Source of the DNA: Halorientalis sp.
GTDB taxonomy: Archaea; Halobacteriota; Halobacteria; Halobacteriales; Haloarculaceae
Assembly (NCBI RefSeq): GCF_028275115.1
Contig: NZ_JAQCNH010000024.1
Coordinates: 1-61,418, forward strand
Reading direction: 5' to 3'
DNA: 61,418 nucleotides
The position numbers and the translations under genes are program-made. This document shows positions 10,373 to 21,252 of this stretch, piece by piece; the first letter of the stretch is position 1; each line of letters opens with the position of its first letter. The notes below the pieces were generated by a model. That model saw only the letters and a program-made list of their open reading frames with translations, did not search any database and was not told the DNA's origin.

Positions 10373-10855
10373 CTATTCCGCTTGTGCTTCGTCTTCGTCG
10401 TCGCCGTGGACGTCCACGACGAGGACCGGGAGCCGGGTCCGGCGCAGGACCTTCTCGGTGACGCTCCCGAGGATGACCCGCGAGAGCCCGGACCGGCCGT
10501 GGCTCCCCATGACCACGAGGTCGATGTCGCTGTCCTCGACGAACTTCCGGATGGCGCGGGCGGGCTCGCCGATACGCATGTGCTCCTCGACAGGCAGGCC
10601 GTGTTCTGCGGCGGCGTCGGCGACGTACCCCGTCGCCTCGTCGGCTGATTTCTTGATTTCGGGCGCGTCTTCGAGGTTGCCCTGCCTGAGCCGTTCGACC
10701 TGTTCGGTCCCCAGCGAGTAACTGGTCGCGTCCACGTCCACGACGTAGAGGACGTGGACCGTCGCGTCGTACTTCGAGGCGACGTCGACCGCCTGGTCGA
10801 CCGCATACCGCGCTGTCTTGCTCCCGTCTGTGGGAACGAGAATGTCGTCGTACAT
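10373..10855 (-). CDS. UspA-family universal stress protein
   Basis: 160 residues with one Usp domain. It starts MYDDILVPTDGS and has the ATP-binding signature GSHGRSGLSRVILGS at about residues 115-129. The insertion EQVERLRQGNLEDAPEIKK before it is the usual charged helix. The gene begins four bases after the end of the large symporter subunit, so it is almost certainly co-transcribed with the transporter. Haloarchaeal transporters are often paired with Usp proteins, which suggests but does not prove regulation of transport. The acidic tail is DVHGDDEDEAQAE. Confidence 0.93.
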   Translation of the reverse strand: MYDDILVPTDGSKTARYAVDQAVDVASKYDATVHVLYVVDVDATSYSLGTEQVERLRQGNLEDAPEIKKSADEATGYVADAAAEHGLPVEEHMRIGEPARAIRKFVEDSDIDLVVMGSHGRSGLSRVILGSVTEKVLRRTRLPVLVVDVHGDDEDEAQAE

Positions 10856-10859
10856 TGTG

Positions 10860-12497
10860 TCAGTCGTCCGCGGGGGTCTGGCCCCCGTCGGCGCTCACGA
10901 CGTCTTCGGCGGTCTCTTGCTGGCGCATCGGCTTCGGGCTGTGACACTGCCGGACCATCTTCTTGGTCTTCGCCGGCGGTTCGGTGGTCGCCAGGGAGAC
11001 GACGATGGTGACGGCGAACACGAGCGGTGTCCCGGGCAGGGCCGCACCGATAGCGGGCACGAACTCGCCGTACACCTCGCTGAACGGGAAGATGAGGTCG
11101 TTGACGACGGCGAGAATCCAGATAGTCAGGCCGGTCGTCATCCCGGCGAGTGCGCCCTGTCGGTTCGTGTTCTCCCACCAGAGACCGAGGAAGAACATCG
11201 GGAACAACACGAGCGCCGCGAGCGAGAACGCGAGCGCGACGAGTTCGCCGATCAGCGCCGGCGGGTCGAGTGCGGTGAGCGTCACTAACGCGCCCATTCC
11301 GACGATGGTCGCCCGACCGAGCAGAATCTGCTGGCGCTGGGTCGCGTCAGGGTTGATCAGCTCGGTGTAGATGTCGTGTGCGACGGCCGAGGAGGCCGTG
11401 ATGAAGAGGCCGGCCGTGGTCGCAATCGCTGCGGCCATCGCACCGGCCGCGACGAAGCCGACGAGCCACTGAGGCAGGTTGGCGAACTGCGCGGCCAGCA
11501 CGACGATGACGTCACCCTCGGCGCCCGACATCCCGCCGGCCTCGACACCGGCGAAGACGGCATCGGGCGAGATGTTGTTGACGGACGAGAACAGGTCGAC
11601 GCCGAGCGCGGCCATCGCGGGGGCCGACCAGTAGAGGAGCATGATGAAGAACAGTCCGGAGACGGTCGACCAGCGGGCGGTCCGCTCGTTCTGAACCGTG
11701 TAGAACCGCACCAGGACGTGCGGGAGCCCGCAGGTCCCGAACACGAGCGAGAACGCGGTTCCGACCCAGACGTAGAACGGAGCGTTGGCGAACGGCTCCG
11801 AGAACTGTGTCGACAGGTCGCTGATCATCGCACCGTACTGAATCTGGGGCAGGATCATCCCCTGGTGGTACCAGCCCACTGCGAAGACACCCACCAGGAA
11901 CGCGACGATGAGAATCACGTACTGAACGGCCATCCCCTTCGTCGCGCCGAGCATCCCCGAGAGCGCGAGGTAGCCGACCGTAATCGACATCATTAGGATA
12001 ACCATCGGGACGAACTCGAGGCCGAACACGTACTGACCGACCAGCCCCATCCCGCTGGCCTGCCCGACGGAGTAGACGTACGCGATGAGTAGAGTCGTGA
12101 ACGCAGCGATGGCGCGGGCGGTCGAGGAGTTGAACCGGTCCCCGACGAAGTCGGGTGCGGTGTACTTCCCGAACCGGCGCATCTGCGCGGCCAGGAAGAT
12201 GAGCAGGACGAAGTAGCCCGTCGTCCAGCCGACGACGAACGCCAACCCGTAGAATCCCGACAGCGCGATCAGACCGGCCAGGCCGAGGTACGACGCGGCC
12301 GACATCCAGTTGGCACCGATCGCCATCCCGTTCTCGATGTAGCCGATGCCGCGTCCAGCGACCCACATTCCTTCGGTATCGGCGACTTTGAAGAGGTACC
12401 CGATAGCCAGGAACGAGGCCATCATCAGGAAGACGATAGCCGCGCCGAGCGGCTTGAACGAAATGTTGAGCGCCTCCGCCTGAAGCGGCAGAATCAT
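10860..12497 (-). CDS. Sodium:solute symporter, large subunit (acetate-type, VC_2705 subfamily)
   Basis: A 545-residue SSS-family permease with about 13 hydrophobic helices. The early segment (VADTEGMWVAGRGIGYIENGMAIGANWMSAASYLG) is typical of ActP-like monocarboxylate transporters, with the Na-site-associated region following. The ATG overlaps the stop of the DUF4212 gene by four bases (ATGA), and the two match the known large/small symporter pair (TIGR03648/TIGR03647 type). With acs immediately upstream, the likely substrate is acetate or another short carboxylate, imported with Na+. The substrate assignment is inferred from context. Confidence 0.9.
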   Translation of the reverse strand: MILPLQAEALNISFKPLGAAIVFLMMASFLAIGYLFKVADTEGMWVAGRGIGYIENGMAIGANWMSAASYLGLAGLIALSGFYGLAFVVGWTTGYFVLLIFLAAQMRRFGKYTAPDFVGDRFNSSTARAIAAFTTLLIAYVYSVGQASGMGLVGQYVFGLEFVPMVILMMSITVGYLALSGMLGATKGMAVQYVILIVAFLVGVFAVGWYHQGMILPQIQYGAMISDLSTQFSEPFANAPFYVWVGTAFSLVFGTCGLPHVLVRFYTVQNERTARWSTVSGLFFIMLLYWSAPAMAALGVDLFSSVNNISPDAVFAGVEAGGMSGAEGDVIVVLAAQFANLPQWLVGFVAAGAMAAAIATTAGLFITASSAVAHDIYTELINPDATQRQQILLGRATIVGMGALVTLTALDPPALIGELVALAFSLAALVLFPMFFLGLWWENTNRQGALAGMTTGLTIWILAVVNDLIFPFSEVYGEFVPAIGAALPGTPLVFAVTIVVSLATTEPPAKTKKMVRQCHSPKPMRQQETAEDVVSADGGQTPADD

Positions 12498-12964
12498 TCT
12501 TGCACCCCGCCGTCGGTCGCCGTTGCTTCGTCGGCCCCGCTCGGTGCTTCCGTCACGGTCGCCGTGTTGATGCCGTACTTCTCGTCGAGTTTGTCACGCC
12601 GGTTGGCGTAGATGGCCGCCAGAACCAGCGAACTGGTCGGGGCGAGAAAGCCGACCATGAAGTAGTGTGCCGGGAAGCCCAGAATCGAGAACGAGGTCAT
12701 CATCTCCGGGGCGAGGAAGGTCGCAGTGACCGGACCCCACGTAGTGAGGACCCAGGCAATGAAGCTTCCCCAGACCAGTTTCAGGTGGTCCCGCATGAAC
12801 CTCGTGCTGGGTTTGAGGAGGTTGACTTCGCTGTCGAGGTAATCGGTCTGGCGGTGGGCCTGCGCGGCCTGCGTCACCGTGCCGCCGTCTGTCTCGGCCA
12901 CCGGAGCGTCGTCGTCTCCGGCCGCCGCCCTGTCCGTCGAATTGTGCGTGTCTTTCTCTGTCAT
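12494..12964 (-). CDS. Symporter small subunit (DUF4212)
   Basis: A 156-residue protein with an acidic disordered N-terminus (about 50 residues), then a DUF4212 core. The core has two membrane helices at about residues 66-88 and 96-120 joined by a short loop (ATFLAPEMMTSFSILGFPAHY), then ANRRDKLDEKYG. The start was set at MTEKDTHNS; the longer in-frame extension is antisense noise crossing the intergenic space. This subunit accompanies the SSS large subunit encoded next and overlaps it by four bases. It lies 79 bp downstream of acs1 on the same strand. Confidence 0.9.
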   Translation of the reverse strand: MTEKDTHNSTDRAAAGDDDAPVAETDGGTVTQAAQAHRQTDYLDSEVNLLKPSTRFMRDHLKLVWGSFIAWVLTTWGPVTATFLAPEMMTSFSILGFPAHYFMVGFLAPTSSLVLAAIYANRRDKLDEKYGINTATVTEAPSGADEATATDGGVQE

Positions 12965-13043
12965 ATTTCGGTGGTATGGTGGTGTCTTCAGTAGCTCGTG
13001 TCGGTGGTGTCGTGTGTGGGTGGAGTGGATAGCGCCGGAGTTC

Positions 13044-15023
<1,980 letters not shown>

Positions 15024-15266
15024 AATCCATCATCAACATTCACGACAGCATTCTAAAGCAACGGTTCTAATTATCCCAACACGTGACGGACCGTCCAGCG
15101 CCGATTCGTCAGCCGACAACAATAACGAACGACAGTCGCGTTCATCGAGCGGGGTAAACTGTCCCAGAGTTTTAGATTTTCGTCCGTCTCAGGCGCTGAT
15201 AAGACTGCTTTCGGCGATAGCGGTGTTTCACTAAACAGTTAGCAACGGCCGTGTACCCGGTGGGGA

Positions 15267-17087
15267 TTAGTCCTCTGCCCAGGGTGACCCAGGGTCGCCC
15301 GGTCGCTGCTCGTCGGTGAGGAAAGCGGTGAGAAGCTTCTGCTGTGCGCGCCGGAGGTGGTTGTGGAGAGTGGGCGAGGTGATTCCGATAGCGTCTGCCA
15401 GTTCTTCGGCAGTGCTGCCGCGGGGCCACTCGAAGTAACCGGCGTGGAAGGCAGCCTGGAGGACGGCCGACTGTTTCTCCGTGAGCGAGTCGCGCAACGA
15501 CGCGCGAAACGCCGTCGGTGTCTCGGGCGGTCGGTCGCGTTCGCGTTTCGTGACCAATTTTGTCTCCGGGAAGGCCTCGGTCACCGTCGTGACCAGCCGT
15601 CGCACGTCGGTTTCGGCCGACACCTGGCCGACGACCCGCTCTGTCCCGCTTGTGGCCTCCATCTCCCCGACCGTCGCACCGTGTTCGACGAGCGTCGTCG
15701 CGACGTCGTGACCGGACACGGTCAGTTCTAGCAACGACTCCTCGCCGTAGTCACGCACGAGTCGTGCGTCGTCGACCGCGGTGCGGTCTGTCACCCAGGA
15801 GAGGACCTGCTCGGCACTGGCGTCCGAGAGCGTCACGAAGTAGACCAGTGTGCCCGCTTCGCCGGGGACGACCCCGTCGAGAGTCACGGCACAGTCGTGT
15901 TCGGCCGACAGCCCGGCGAAAAACGAGTCCCGGTCGCCGCTCTCGAAGGTCAGTTCGACGACGGTGTCGGCCACCAGGAGTTTGCGCTGTTCGACGACGG
16001 TGATAGCTTGGCCGATCCGCAGACCCAGGTCAGACAGGAGCGCGCGCTCGCGGTCGGTCACGGGCGCGGTCGTTCCGATACCGAGGACGCCGTCGTTCGG
16101 TTCGCCGTCGCCGACCGGGACGACCGCCGCCGCCTGGTAGCCGGTCGCGTCGGCGTGGTCGCGCCAGGCGGCGAAGGCCGAGTCCGACTGGACGTCGTCG
16201 GTCGTCCGGACCTCGTCTCTCGTCAGTGCCTCCCCAGTGGCGCCGCGGTTGGGCGACAGTCCGCCGAGTTCGGCCGCGCCAACTCCGGCCTGCGCTGTGA
16301 CGCATACCGACGCACCGCGGTGCTGGCCGATCCACGCTACGGCGTAGGGTTCGCCGTCCACGAGGCGCTGGCAGACACGGCGCTCGACCTCGCCACGCGT
16401 CGACGCGGCCGAGAGCGCGTCGGCGGCGGCCCGGATTCGCTCGAAGGTGGCGTCGAATCGGGACCCGACGGTCGCCCCACCGGCGGTCGGCCCGTCCGCG
16501 CCAGCCACGAGCGAGGTCCGCTCGAACGCCGCCGCCAGGTCCGCCCTGTTTAATTCGGGCAGGAACCGCTCGAGGCTCTCGATGCTCCGCCAGCCACCGA
16601 CGGTCGCAACGACGTGCGGGTCGACGCCCTCCTCGGCGAGCAGTCGCCGGGCGAAAAACCGGCGGAGCGTCCGCGAGGAGACGGCGCGAAACCGCTCGTC
16701 ACCGGTCCGGTCGGCCGCACGTTCGCCCGTCTCCGCGACGAGCATCTGCACCCGCCGTGGCGACACCGGCACGAGTCGCTCCCCGTCGTCCACGTCTTTG
16801 ACGCGGGCGAACTGTCGCACGTCGTGTTCCACGTCCGGTAGGAGGTACGCCCGCCTGGCCGTCCCGCCGTCCTCGCCGGCCACCGTGAGAAAGTAGTGAT
16901 CGGTCCCGGCGCGGTCGTACGTGCCCACGTCGCCGGGTCGCAGGCGGGCGATTTCCGCCGGTCGGAGGCCGACCTCACCGGCCAACCGGACGACCAACTC
17001 CGCGCGGAACGTCTCGGTCGCCCGCCGGAGTCGACGGTACGACGAGGCCGTCACCGTCATTCCGGCGTCGGTCTCCGTGGCACACAT
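15267..17087 (-). CDS. Regulator: recombinase-like domain + GAF + Bat-type HTH
   Basis: A 606-residue three-part protein. Residues about 25-180 resemble the catalytic domain of a tyrosine recombinase: R42 in GLRPAEIARL, R142 in SRTLRRFFARRLL, and GGWRS near 164-168. The His before R142 is Arg and the nucleophilic Tyr position is F175, so strand cleavage is not expected. Residues about 200-345 are a GAF-like sensor, followed by a bacterio-opsin-activator-type domain and a C-terminal HTH_10 (SLTEKQSAVLQAAF ... GITSPTLHNHLRRAQ) at about 540-590. The start follows a TATA-like element 30 nt upstream. Being flanked by two acs genes, it is probably their activator; this is inference. Confidence 0.88.
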   Translation of the reverse strand: MCATETDAGMTVTASSYRRLRRATETFRAELVVRLAGEVGLRPAEIARLRPGDVGTYDRAGTDHYFLTVAGEDGGTARRAYLLPDVEHDVRQFARVKDVDDGERLVPVSPRRVQMLVAETGERAADRTGDERFRAVSSRTLRRFFARRLLAEEGVDPHVVATVGGWRSIESLERFLPELNRADLAAAFERTSLVAGADGPTAGGATVGSRFDATFERIRAAADALSAASTRGEVERRVCQRLVDGEPYAVAWIGQHRGASVCVTAQAGVGAAELGGLSPNRGATGEALTRDEVRTTDDVQSDSAFAAWRDHADATGYQAAAVVPVGDGEPNDGVLGIGTTAPVTDRERALLSDLGLRIGQAITVVEQRKLLVADTVVELTFESGDRDSFFAGLSAEHDCAVTLDGVVPGEAGTLVYFVTLSDASAEQVLSWVTDRTAVDDARLVRDYGEESLLELTVSGHDVATTLVEHGATVGEMEATSGTERVVGQVSAETDVRRLVTTVTEAFPETKLVTKRERDRPPETPTAFRASLRDSLTEKQSAVLQAAFHAGYFEWPRGSTAEELADAIGITSPTLHNHLRRAQQKLLTAFLTDEQRPGDPGSPWAED

Positions 17088-17112
17088 ATTTCGTCGTTCT
17101 TTGGAAACGCGA

Positions 17113-17123
17113 AACATTAACCT
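17113..17123 (-). promoter_or_regulatory. TATA-like element of the acs regulator
   Basis: On the minus strand aggttaatgtt is centred about 30 nt before the ATG at 17087. Its position argues against the alternative upstream start at 17117, which would lie inside the element. Confidence 0.45.
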
Positions 17124-17211
17124 TGCGCCGGGATGCGATCTGTGGAGAGGTTCGAATCTGCCGCGCGAATCTCGGTTCAACCGTTTCGTCGATCTTGTTG
17201 TTCCCGAAACG

Positions 17212-19173
17212 TCAGCCGTCGTCGAGGGCGGATTCGAGTTCACCGACGACCTCCGGGTTGCGGAGTGCGCTGATGTTCCCGAGGTCTTCGTCGTGTGCGA
17301 CCGACTCCAGCAGGCGGCGCATCACCTTCCCGGAGCGGGTTTTCGGCAGGGCGGGTGTGAACACGACTTCGTCGGGGACGGCGACGGGGCCGATAGCCGA
17401 CTCGACGGCGTCGTCGACGTGTCGGCGGAGCGCGGCGTCCGCCTGCTCCTCCGCAGGACTGATGTAGGCGTAGACGGCCTCGCCTTTCAGGTCGTGGGGG
17501 CCGGAGACGACGGCGGCTTCGGCGACGCCGGCCACGTCAGCGATGGCGCTCTCGATCTCCATGGTGCCGAAGCGGTGGCCCGAGACGTTGAGCACGTCGT
17601 CGACCCGGCCGAGCAACGTCACGTACCCGTCCTCGTCGACGGTCGCGCCGTCCTCGGTGAAGTACGCCCAGTCGTAGCCGTCGAGCGCCGGTTGTGACGG
17701 TTCGCGCGCCGCGAACCAGTCCTCGTCCTCGACCATCGACAGCGGCATCCCCGGCCAAGGGTCGGTGAGAACGAGGTAGCCGGATTCGCCGGCCTCGACC
17801 GGTTCGCCCCCGCCGTCGACGACTTCGGCGCCGATTCCCGGGAGCGGGCGGCCAGCCGCGCCGGGTTTCATCCGGTCGACGCCGGGGAGCGTCGAGACCA
17901 TCACCCCCCCGGTTTCGGTCTGCCACCAGGTGTCGACCACCGGGCACTCGCCGTCTCCGATGTGGTCACGGTACCAGTTCCACGCGCGAGGGTTGATTGG
18001 CTCCCCCACAGTACCGAGCAGCCGCAGACTCGACAGGTCGTGGCGCTCGGGGTGTTTCTCCCCCCACTTCATGAACGCACGAATTGCGGTGGGTGCGGTA
18101 TAGAACACGTCGACGGCGTTGCGCTCGATCAGTTCCCACACCCGGTCTTTCTCGGGGTGGTCGGGGGTGCCCTCGTAGAGCATCGTCGTGGTCCCGAGGG
18201 CAAGCGGCCCGTAGACGGTGTAGCTGTGACCAGTAATCCAGCCAATGTCGGCCGAACACCAGTAGGTGTCTGTTGGTTTGATATCCAGCACGGCGTGGGC
18301 GGTCCAGGCGACGTGGGCTAGGTACCCCCCGGTCGTGTGACGCACCCCTGTCGGTTCCCCGGTCGTGCCGGAAGTGTAGATGAGAAACAACTGGTCGGTC
18401 GCGTCTCGGGCGACGGGTTCGACCGTCTCCCCGCGGTGGGTCGCCACCAGTTCCTCGTAGTCGTGTTCCCCCTCGGCCAGCGGTGTTTCCTGTCCAAGAC
18501 GGTCGACGACGACGGTCGTGACGTCCTGTTCGAGGTCGATAGCCGCGTTGTCGGCTTTGCTCTTCTGGTGGACCGGCGCGCCCCGGCGGTAGTAGCCGTC
18601 ACAGGTGACGAGATACTCCGAGTCGGCGTCGTCCATCCGCGCGGCGAGCGCGTCCGCGGAGAAGCCCGCGAAGACGACCGAGTGCGGCGCGCCGATGCGG
18701 GCACACGCCAGCATCGCCACCGGCAGTTCCGGAATCATCGGCAGATACAGCGTCACCACGTCGTCTTCCTCGACGCCGATGTCTCGGAGCGCGGCCGCGA
18801 ACTCGTTAACCTCCCGGTGTAACTCCAGGTACGAGTAGGTCCGGGACTCGCCGAGTCGTCCCTCCCAAGTCAGTGCGACCTGATTCTTCCGGCCGTTCTC
18901 CACGTGGCGGTCCAGACAGTTGTACGACGCGTTCAGCGTCCCGCCGTCGAACCAGCGGAACGGTGGCCCCGCCCCGCAGAGAACCTCGTCGTAAGGCTCG
19001 GCCCACGAAAGCATGTCCCCGGCCCGGTCCCAGCACGCCGGCCAGTGCTCCGCGAACGTGTCGTAGACGCCTGGCTCGGAGACGTTGGCCTGCTCGACGA
19101 ACAACGGCGGGGGGTCGACGGCCTCCCCGACAGCCGTACGTGCCGACCGCTCGGCCGAATCCTCAGAGGGCAT
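17212..19173 (-). CDS. acs: Acetyl-CoA synthetase 2
   Basis: 653 residues and clearly paralogous to the gene at 13044-15023 along its whole length, with shared blocks such as CARIGAPHSVVFAGFSADAL and CSADIGWITGHSY. The P-loop is YTSGTTGEPTGVRHT (variant residues at the two lysine positions of the other copy), with VDTWWQTETGG for acetate specificity and PKTRSGKVMRR with the catalytic lysine. The tail is more diverged than the core. The two genes flank the regulator in the same orientation, which suggests tandem duplication around it or recruitment of the regulator. The paralogues may differ in affinity or in growth condition. Confidence 0.96.
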   Translation of the reverse strand: MPSEDSAERSARTAVGEAVDPPPLFVEQANVSEPGVYDTFAEHWPACWDRAGDMLSWAEPYDEVLCGAGPPFRWFDGGTLNASYNCLDRHVENGRKNQVALTWEGRLGESRTYSYLELHREVNEFAAALRDIGVEEDDVVTLYLPMIPELPVAMLACARIGAPHSVVFAGFSADALAARMDDADSEYLVTCDGYYRRGAPVHQKSKADNAAIDLEQDVTTVVVDRLGQETPLAEGEHDYEELVATHRGETVEPVARDATDQLFLIYTSGTTGEPTGVRHTTGGYLAHVAWTAHAVLDIKPTDTYWCSADIGWITGHSYTVYGPLALGTTTMLYEGTPDHPEKDRVWELIERNAVDVFYTAPTAIRAFMKWGEKHPERHDLSSLRLLGTVGEPINPRAWNWYRDHIGDGECPVVDTWWQTETGGVMVSTLPGVDRMKPGAAGRPLPGIGAEVVDGGGEPVEAGESGYLVLTDPWPGMPLSMVEDEDWFAAREPSQPALDGYDWAYFTEDGATVDEDGYVTLLGRVDDVLNVSGHRFGTMEIESAIADVAGVAEAAVVSGPHDLKGEAVYAYISPAEEQADAALRRHVDDAVESAIGPVAVPDEVVFTPALPKTRSGKVMRRLLESVAHDEDLGNISALRNPEVVGELESALDDG

Positions 19174-19438
19174 TCGTCAGTCGAAACTACGTGCTGGTGT
19201 GAATAAACGTTGGCACTTCTGGCCGCCAGTGAGCCACCGCCGGGCGGTTGTTTCGTTCCACGGCCGCCCCGTGAGCGAGTGTCGAAGACACCACGGGCCG
19301 CCTATCGAGTCCGTTCGAGGTGACGTCTCTCGCAAGCGGCCGGCCCACGGCGAGGTCAGCGCGCACCTCTACGCCGTCGGCGACCGCTTCCTGGGGCGTC
19401 GACTTTGCCGACGACTGTGGCCAGTGTACCGCACCGAA

Positions 19439-19702
19439 CCCAAGCGCGACGTCTTCGAGTGTCGTTCCGTTCCGGCGTTCACTCACGAGGATAACCGTGA
19501 GGACAAAGCGTTCGCGTGTCAGGACTGTGGGTACGAGGCAAATGCAGATTACAACGCGGCGAAGAACATTGCCAACCGATATTGCGGGTATATCCATCGC
19601 GGGCAGAAGTCTCGCGGTGGATGGGCCACCAGTCAACTGGCCCTCAACTCAGGGGCGTTGAACGTGAATGGTGAGTACACACCTGCCGAATTACTCGGTT
19701 AG
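19439..19702 (+). pseudogene. C-terminal remnant of TnpB/OrfB (IS200/IS605-group)
   Basis: The last 60-70 codons of a TnpB protein are recognisable: HEDNREDKAFACQDCG, then YEANADYNAAKNIANRY, and a terminal LALNSGALNVNGEYTP block. The second zinc knuckle CQDC and the DYNAA region with its RuvC aspartate are present. The first CxxC is disturbed (ECRSVPAF) and nothing upstream resembles the RuvC I/II part. The stop codon is TAG at 19700-19702, and a terminal hairpin typical of these elements follows. The element is 5'-truncated and cannot be active. Confidence 0.8.
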
Positions 19703-19722
19703 AACGGGAGTCCACTGACAAG

Positions 19723-19743
19723 CCTCGGGGCTTGACCCCGAGG
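19723..19743 (+). repeat. Right-end hairpin of the IS200/IS605-type element
   Basis: A perfect eight-base stem, cctcgggg (19723-19730) with ccccgagg (19736-19743), encloses the five-base loop cttga. It lies 20 nt past the tnpB stop. In IS200/IS605-group elements this subterminal hairpin is recognised by TnpA and forms the 3' part of the TnpB guide RNA. Confidence 0.75.
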
Positions 19744-19754
19744 CGGTTGACCTG

Positions 19755-20462
19755 CTACACCTCGCCGTACACTGGTACCGCTGCGCCGCTTGTCACGCTC
19801 GTTGCCTCCGAACACAGTGCCAGGACCGTCTGGGCGATGTCCGCTGGGTCGGCCCACTGATCGTAGTCGGCGTCCGGCATCATCTCACGGTTCATCGGCG
19901 TGTCGATAACACTCGGCAGCACCGCGTTGGCTCGGACGGTCCCGCGGTTCTCTTCGGCGACGGTCTCTGTCAACAGGCGCACGCCGGCTTTGCTGGCGCG
20001 GTAGATGCCGTCGCCCTCGCCACCCTCCAGCGAGGAGCGAGAGGCGACCGAGACGATGGCACCGCCGGAGTCCTGCAGATGCGGGAGCGTGTGTTTCGAG
20101 GCCAGAAACATCGTCTTCAGGTTCACGTCGAACAGGAAATCGAATTCGTCGACGTCGGTCTCCTCGATGGGAGTTCCGCCCCGCCAGGTGCCCGCGACGT
20201 TACAGAGGTAGTCGAGGCCGCCGTTCTCATCGACGACGGTCTCGATTGTCTCGGCCACCTCGGCCTCCGCACTGAAGTCGGCCTGGTGGTGACAGACCGG
20301 GTCGGGGTCGGCCAGAAAGTCTTCGCTGTCCGGGCCGACGATGTCGGCACCACAGACGTCCGCGCCGGCCCCGTGGAAGGCTTCGATTACTGCACTGCCG
20401 AGCGCACCCCCCGCACCCGTCACCAGGGCGGTCTCGCCGTCGAAGTCGAACTCAACTGTCAT
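19755..20462 (-). CDS. Short-chain dehydrogenase/reductase
   Basis: A 235-residue classical SDR. It has the NAD(P) glycine motif TGAGGALG at about residues 14-21 and CNVAGTW in place of the NNAG motif. The catalytic Ser is in IVSVASRSS and YRASK gives the catalytic Tyr and Lys near residue 157-161. The acidic ADIVGP after strand 2 suggests NAD preference. The start was taken at MTVEFDF; a few more residues upstream are possible. The substrate is unknown. The gene is convergent with the TnpB remnant and divergent from the glycerophosphodiesterase. Confidence 0.9.
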   Translation of the reverse strand: MTVEFDFDGETALVTGAGGALGSAVIEAFHGAGADVCGADIVGPDSEDFLADPDPVCHHQADFSAEAEVAETIETVVDENGGLDYLCNVAGTWRGGTPIEETDVDEFDFLFDVNLKTMFLASKHTLPHLQDSGGAIVSVASRSSLEGGEGDGIYRASKAGVRLLTETVAEENRGTVRANAVLPSVIDTPMNREMMPDADYDQWADPADIAQTVLALCSEATSVTSGAAVPVYGEV

Positions 20463-20589
20463 GCAACGGGGTACCGTCCCGAGAGGCAAAAAACCACCAG
20501 TGGACGACGGGGCTACCGGTTCGAGGCGGGCGGGTGGCGCTTCTGGAAACAGGGAAAGCGCTTTTTTCGTGCCGCCCCCATTGGGCTCC

Positions 20590-21252
20590 GTGCGCTGTAT
20601 TGCCCACAGGGGGTTCGCCGAGACCTACCCGGAGAACACGATTACGGCTGTCCGGTCCGCGGCCGAACACGCCGACGTAATCGAGATCGACGTGCGTCGG
20701 TGTGGTTCGGGCGACCTCGTCGTGATTCACGACGAGACCGTCGAACGGGTCACCGACGCCACGGGCCGTGTCGACGACCTGCGAGCCGACGAACTGGCCG
20801 CTCTCGACGTACTCGATTCGGGCGAGGGTGTCCCGACGCTCGTGTCGCTCCTCGACGCGACGACCGACGGTGTGGAACTCGTCTTCGACCTCAAAGAACC
20901 AGGCGTCGCGGCAGACGCGCTCGACGCTGCCGACGACGCGGGAATCGAGGCCGCCGTCTCGGCGTTTTCGACTGACGTCCTCGAGGCCGCCGACCAGGCA
21001 GGTGCGGACCGGTTCGCGCTTCTCGCCGCGGCAGGTGACGAGGCGGGGATACTCAACGTGGCTCGAGACGTGGGATGTGAAGCCATCCACCTTCACTGGC
21101 AGCTCTGTGTCGACGAATTCGTCGACCGCGCCCACGAGGCAGGGCTGGACGTCAACGCCTGGACGGTGCCGTCACGACACGACGCCGACGCGCTCGCACA
21201 GGTCGGCGTCGACGGCGTCATCGTCGACCGACCGGCCGTCTGTGGCGACTGA
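20590..21252 (+). CDS. Glycerophosphodiester phosphodiesterase family protein
   Basis: A 220-residue TIM-barrel GDPD. It begins at a GTG (VRCIAHRGFAETYPENT) with the first catalytic His of HRG, the metal ligands in EIDV, and the second catalytic His in VVIHDETVERVT. A later metal-binding Glu in the usual strand is replaced by VFDLKEPG, also seen in archaeal relatives. It hydrolyses glycerophosphodiesters to glycerol phosphate and an alcohol, and could act on archaeal lipid headgroup products. A single-gene unit. Confidence 0.88.
   Translation: MRCIAHRGFAETYPENTITAVRSAAEHADVIEIDVRRCGSGDLVVIHDETVERVTDATGRVDDLRADELAALDVLDSGEGVPTLVSLLDATTDGVELVFDLKEPGVAADALDAADDAGIEAAVSAFSTDVLEAADQAGADRFALLAAAGDEAGILNVARDVGCEAIHLHWQLCVDEFVDRAHEAGLDVNAWTVPSRHDADALAQVGVDGVIVDRPAVCGD

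Noticed and set aside
17145..17170. ggttcgaatct resembling a tRNA T-loop
   Set aside because: No T-stem, anticodon arm or acceptor stem can be formed around it.
19085..19438. Upstream part of the TnpB frame as coding
   Set aside because: No RuvC I or II motif or other TnpB sequence is visible. This stretch reads as noise between acs2 and the remnant.
20581..20592. TTG at 20581 as start of the glycerophosphodiesterase
   Set aside because: The GTG at 20590 puts the HRG motif at the usual distance from the N-terminus. No ribosome site favours the TTG.
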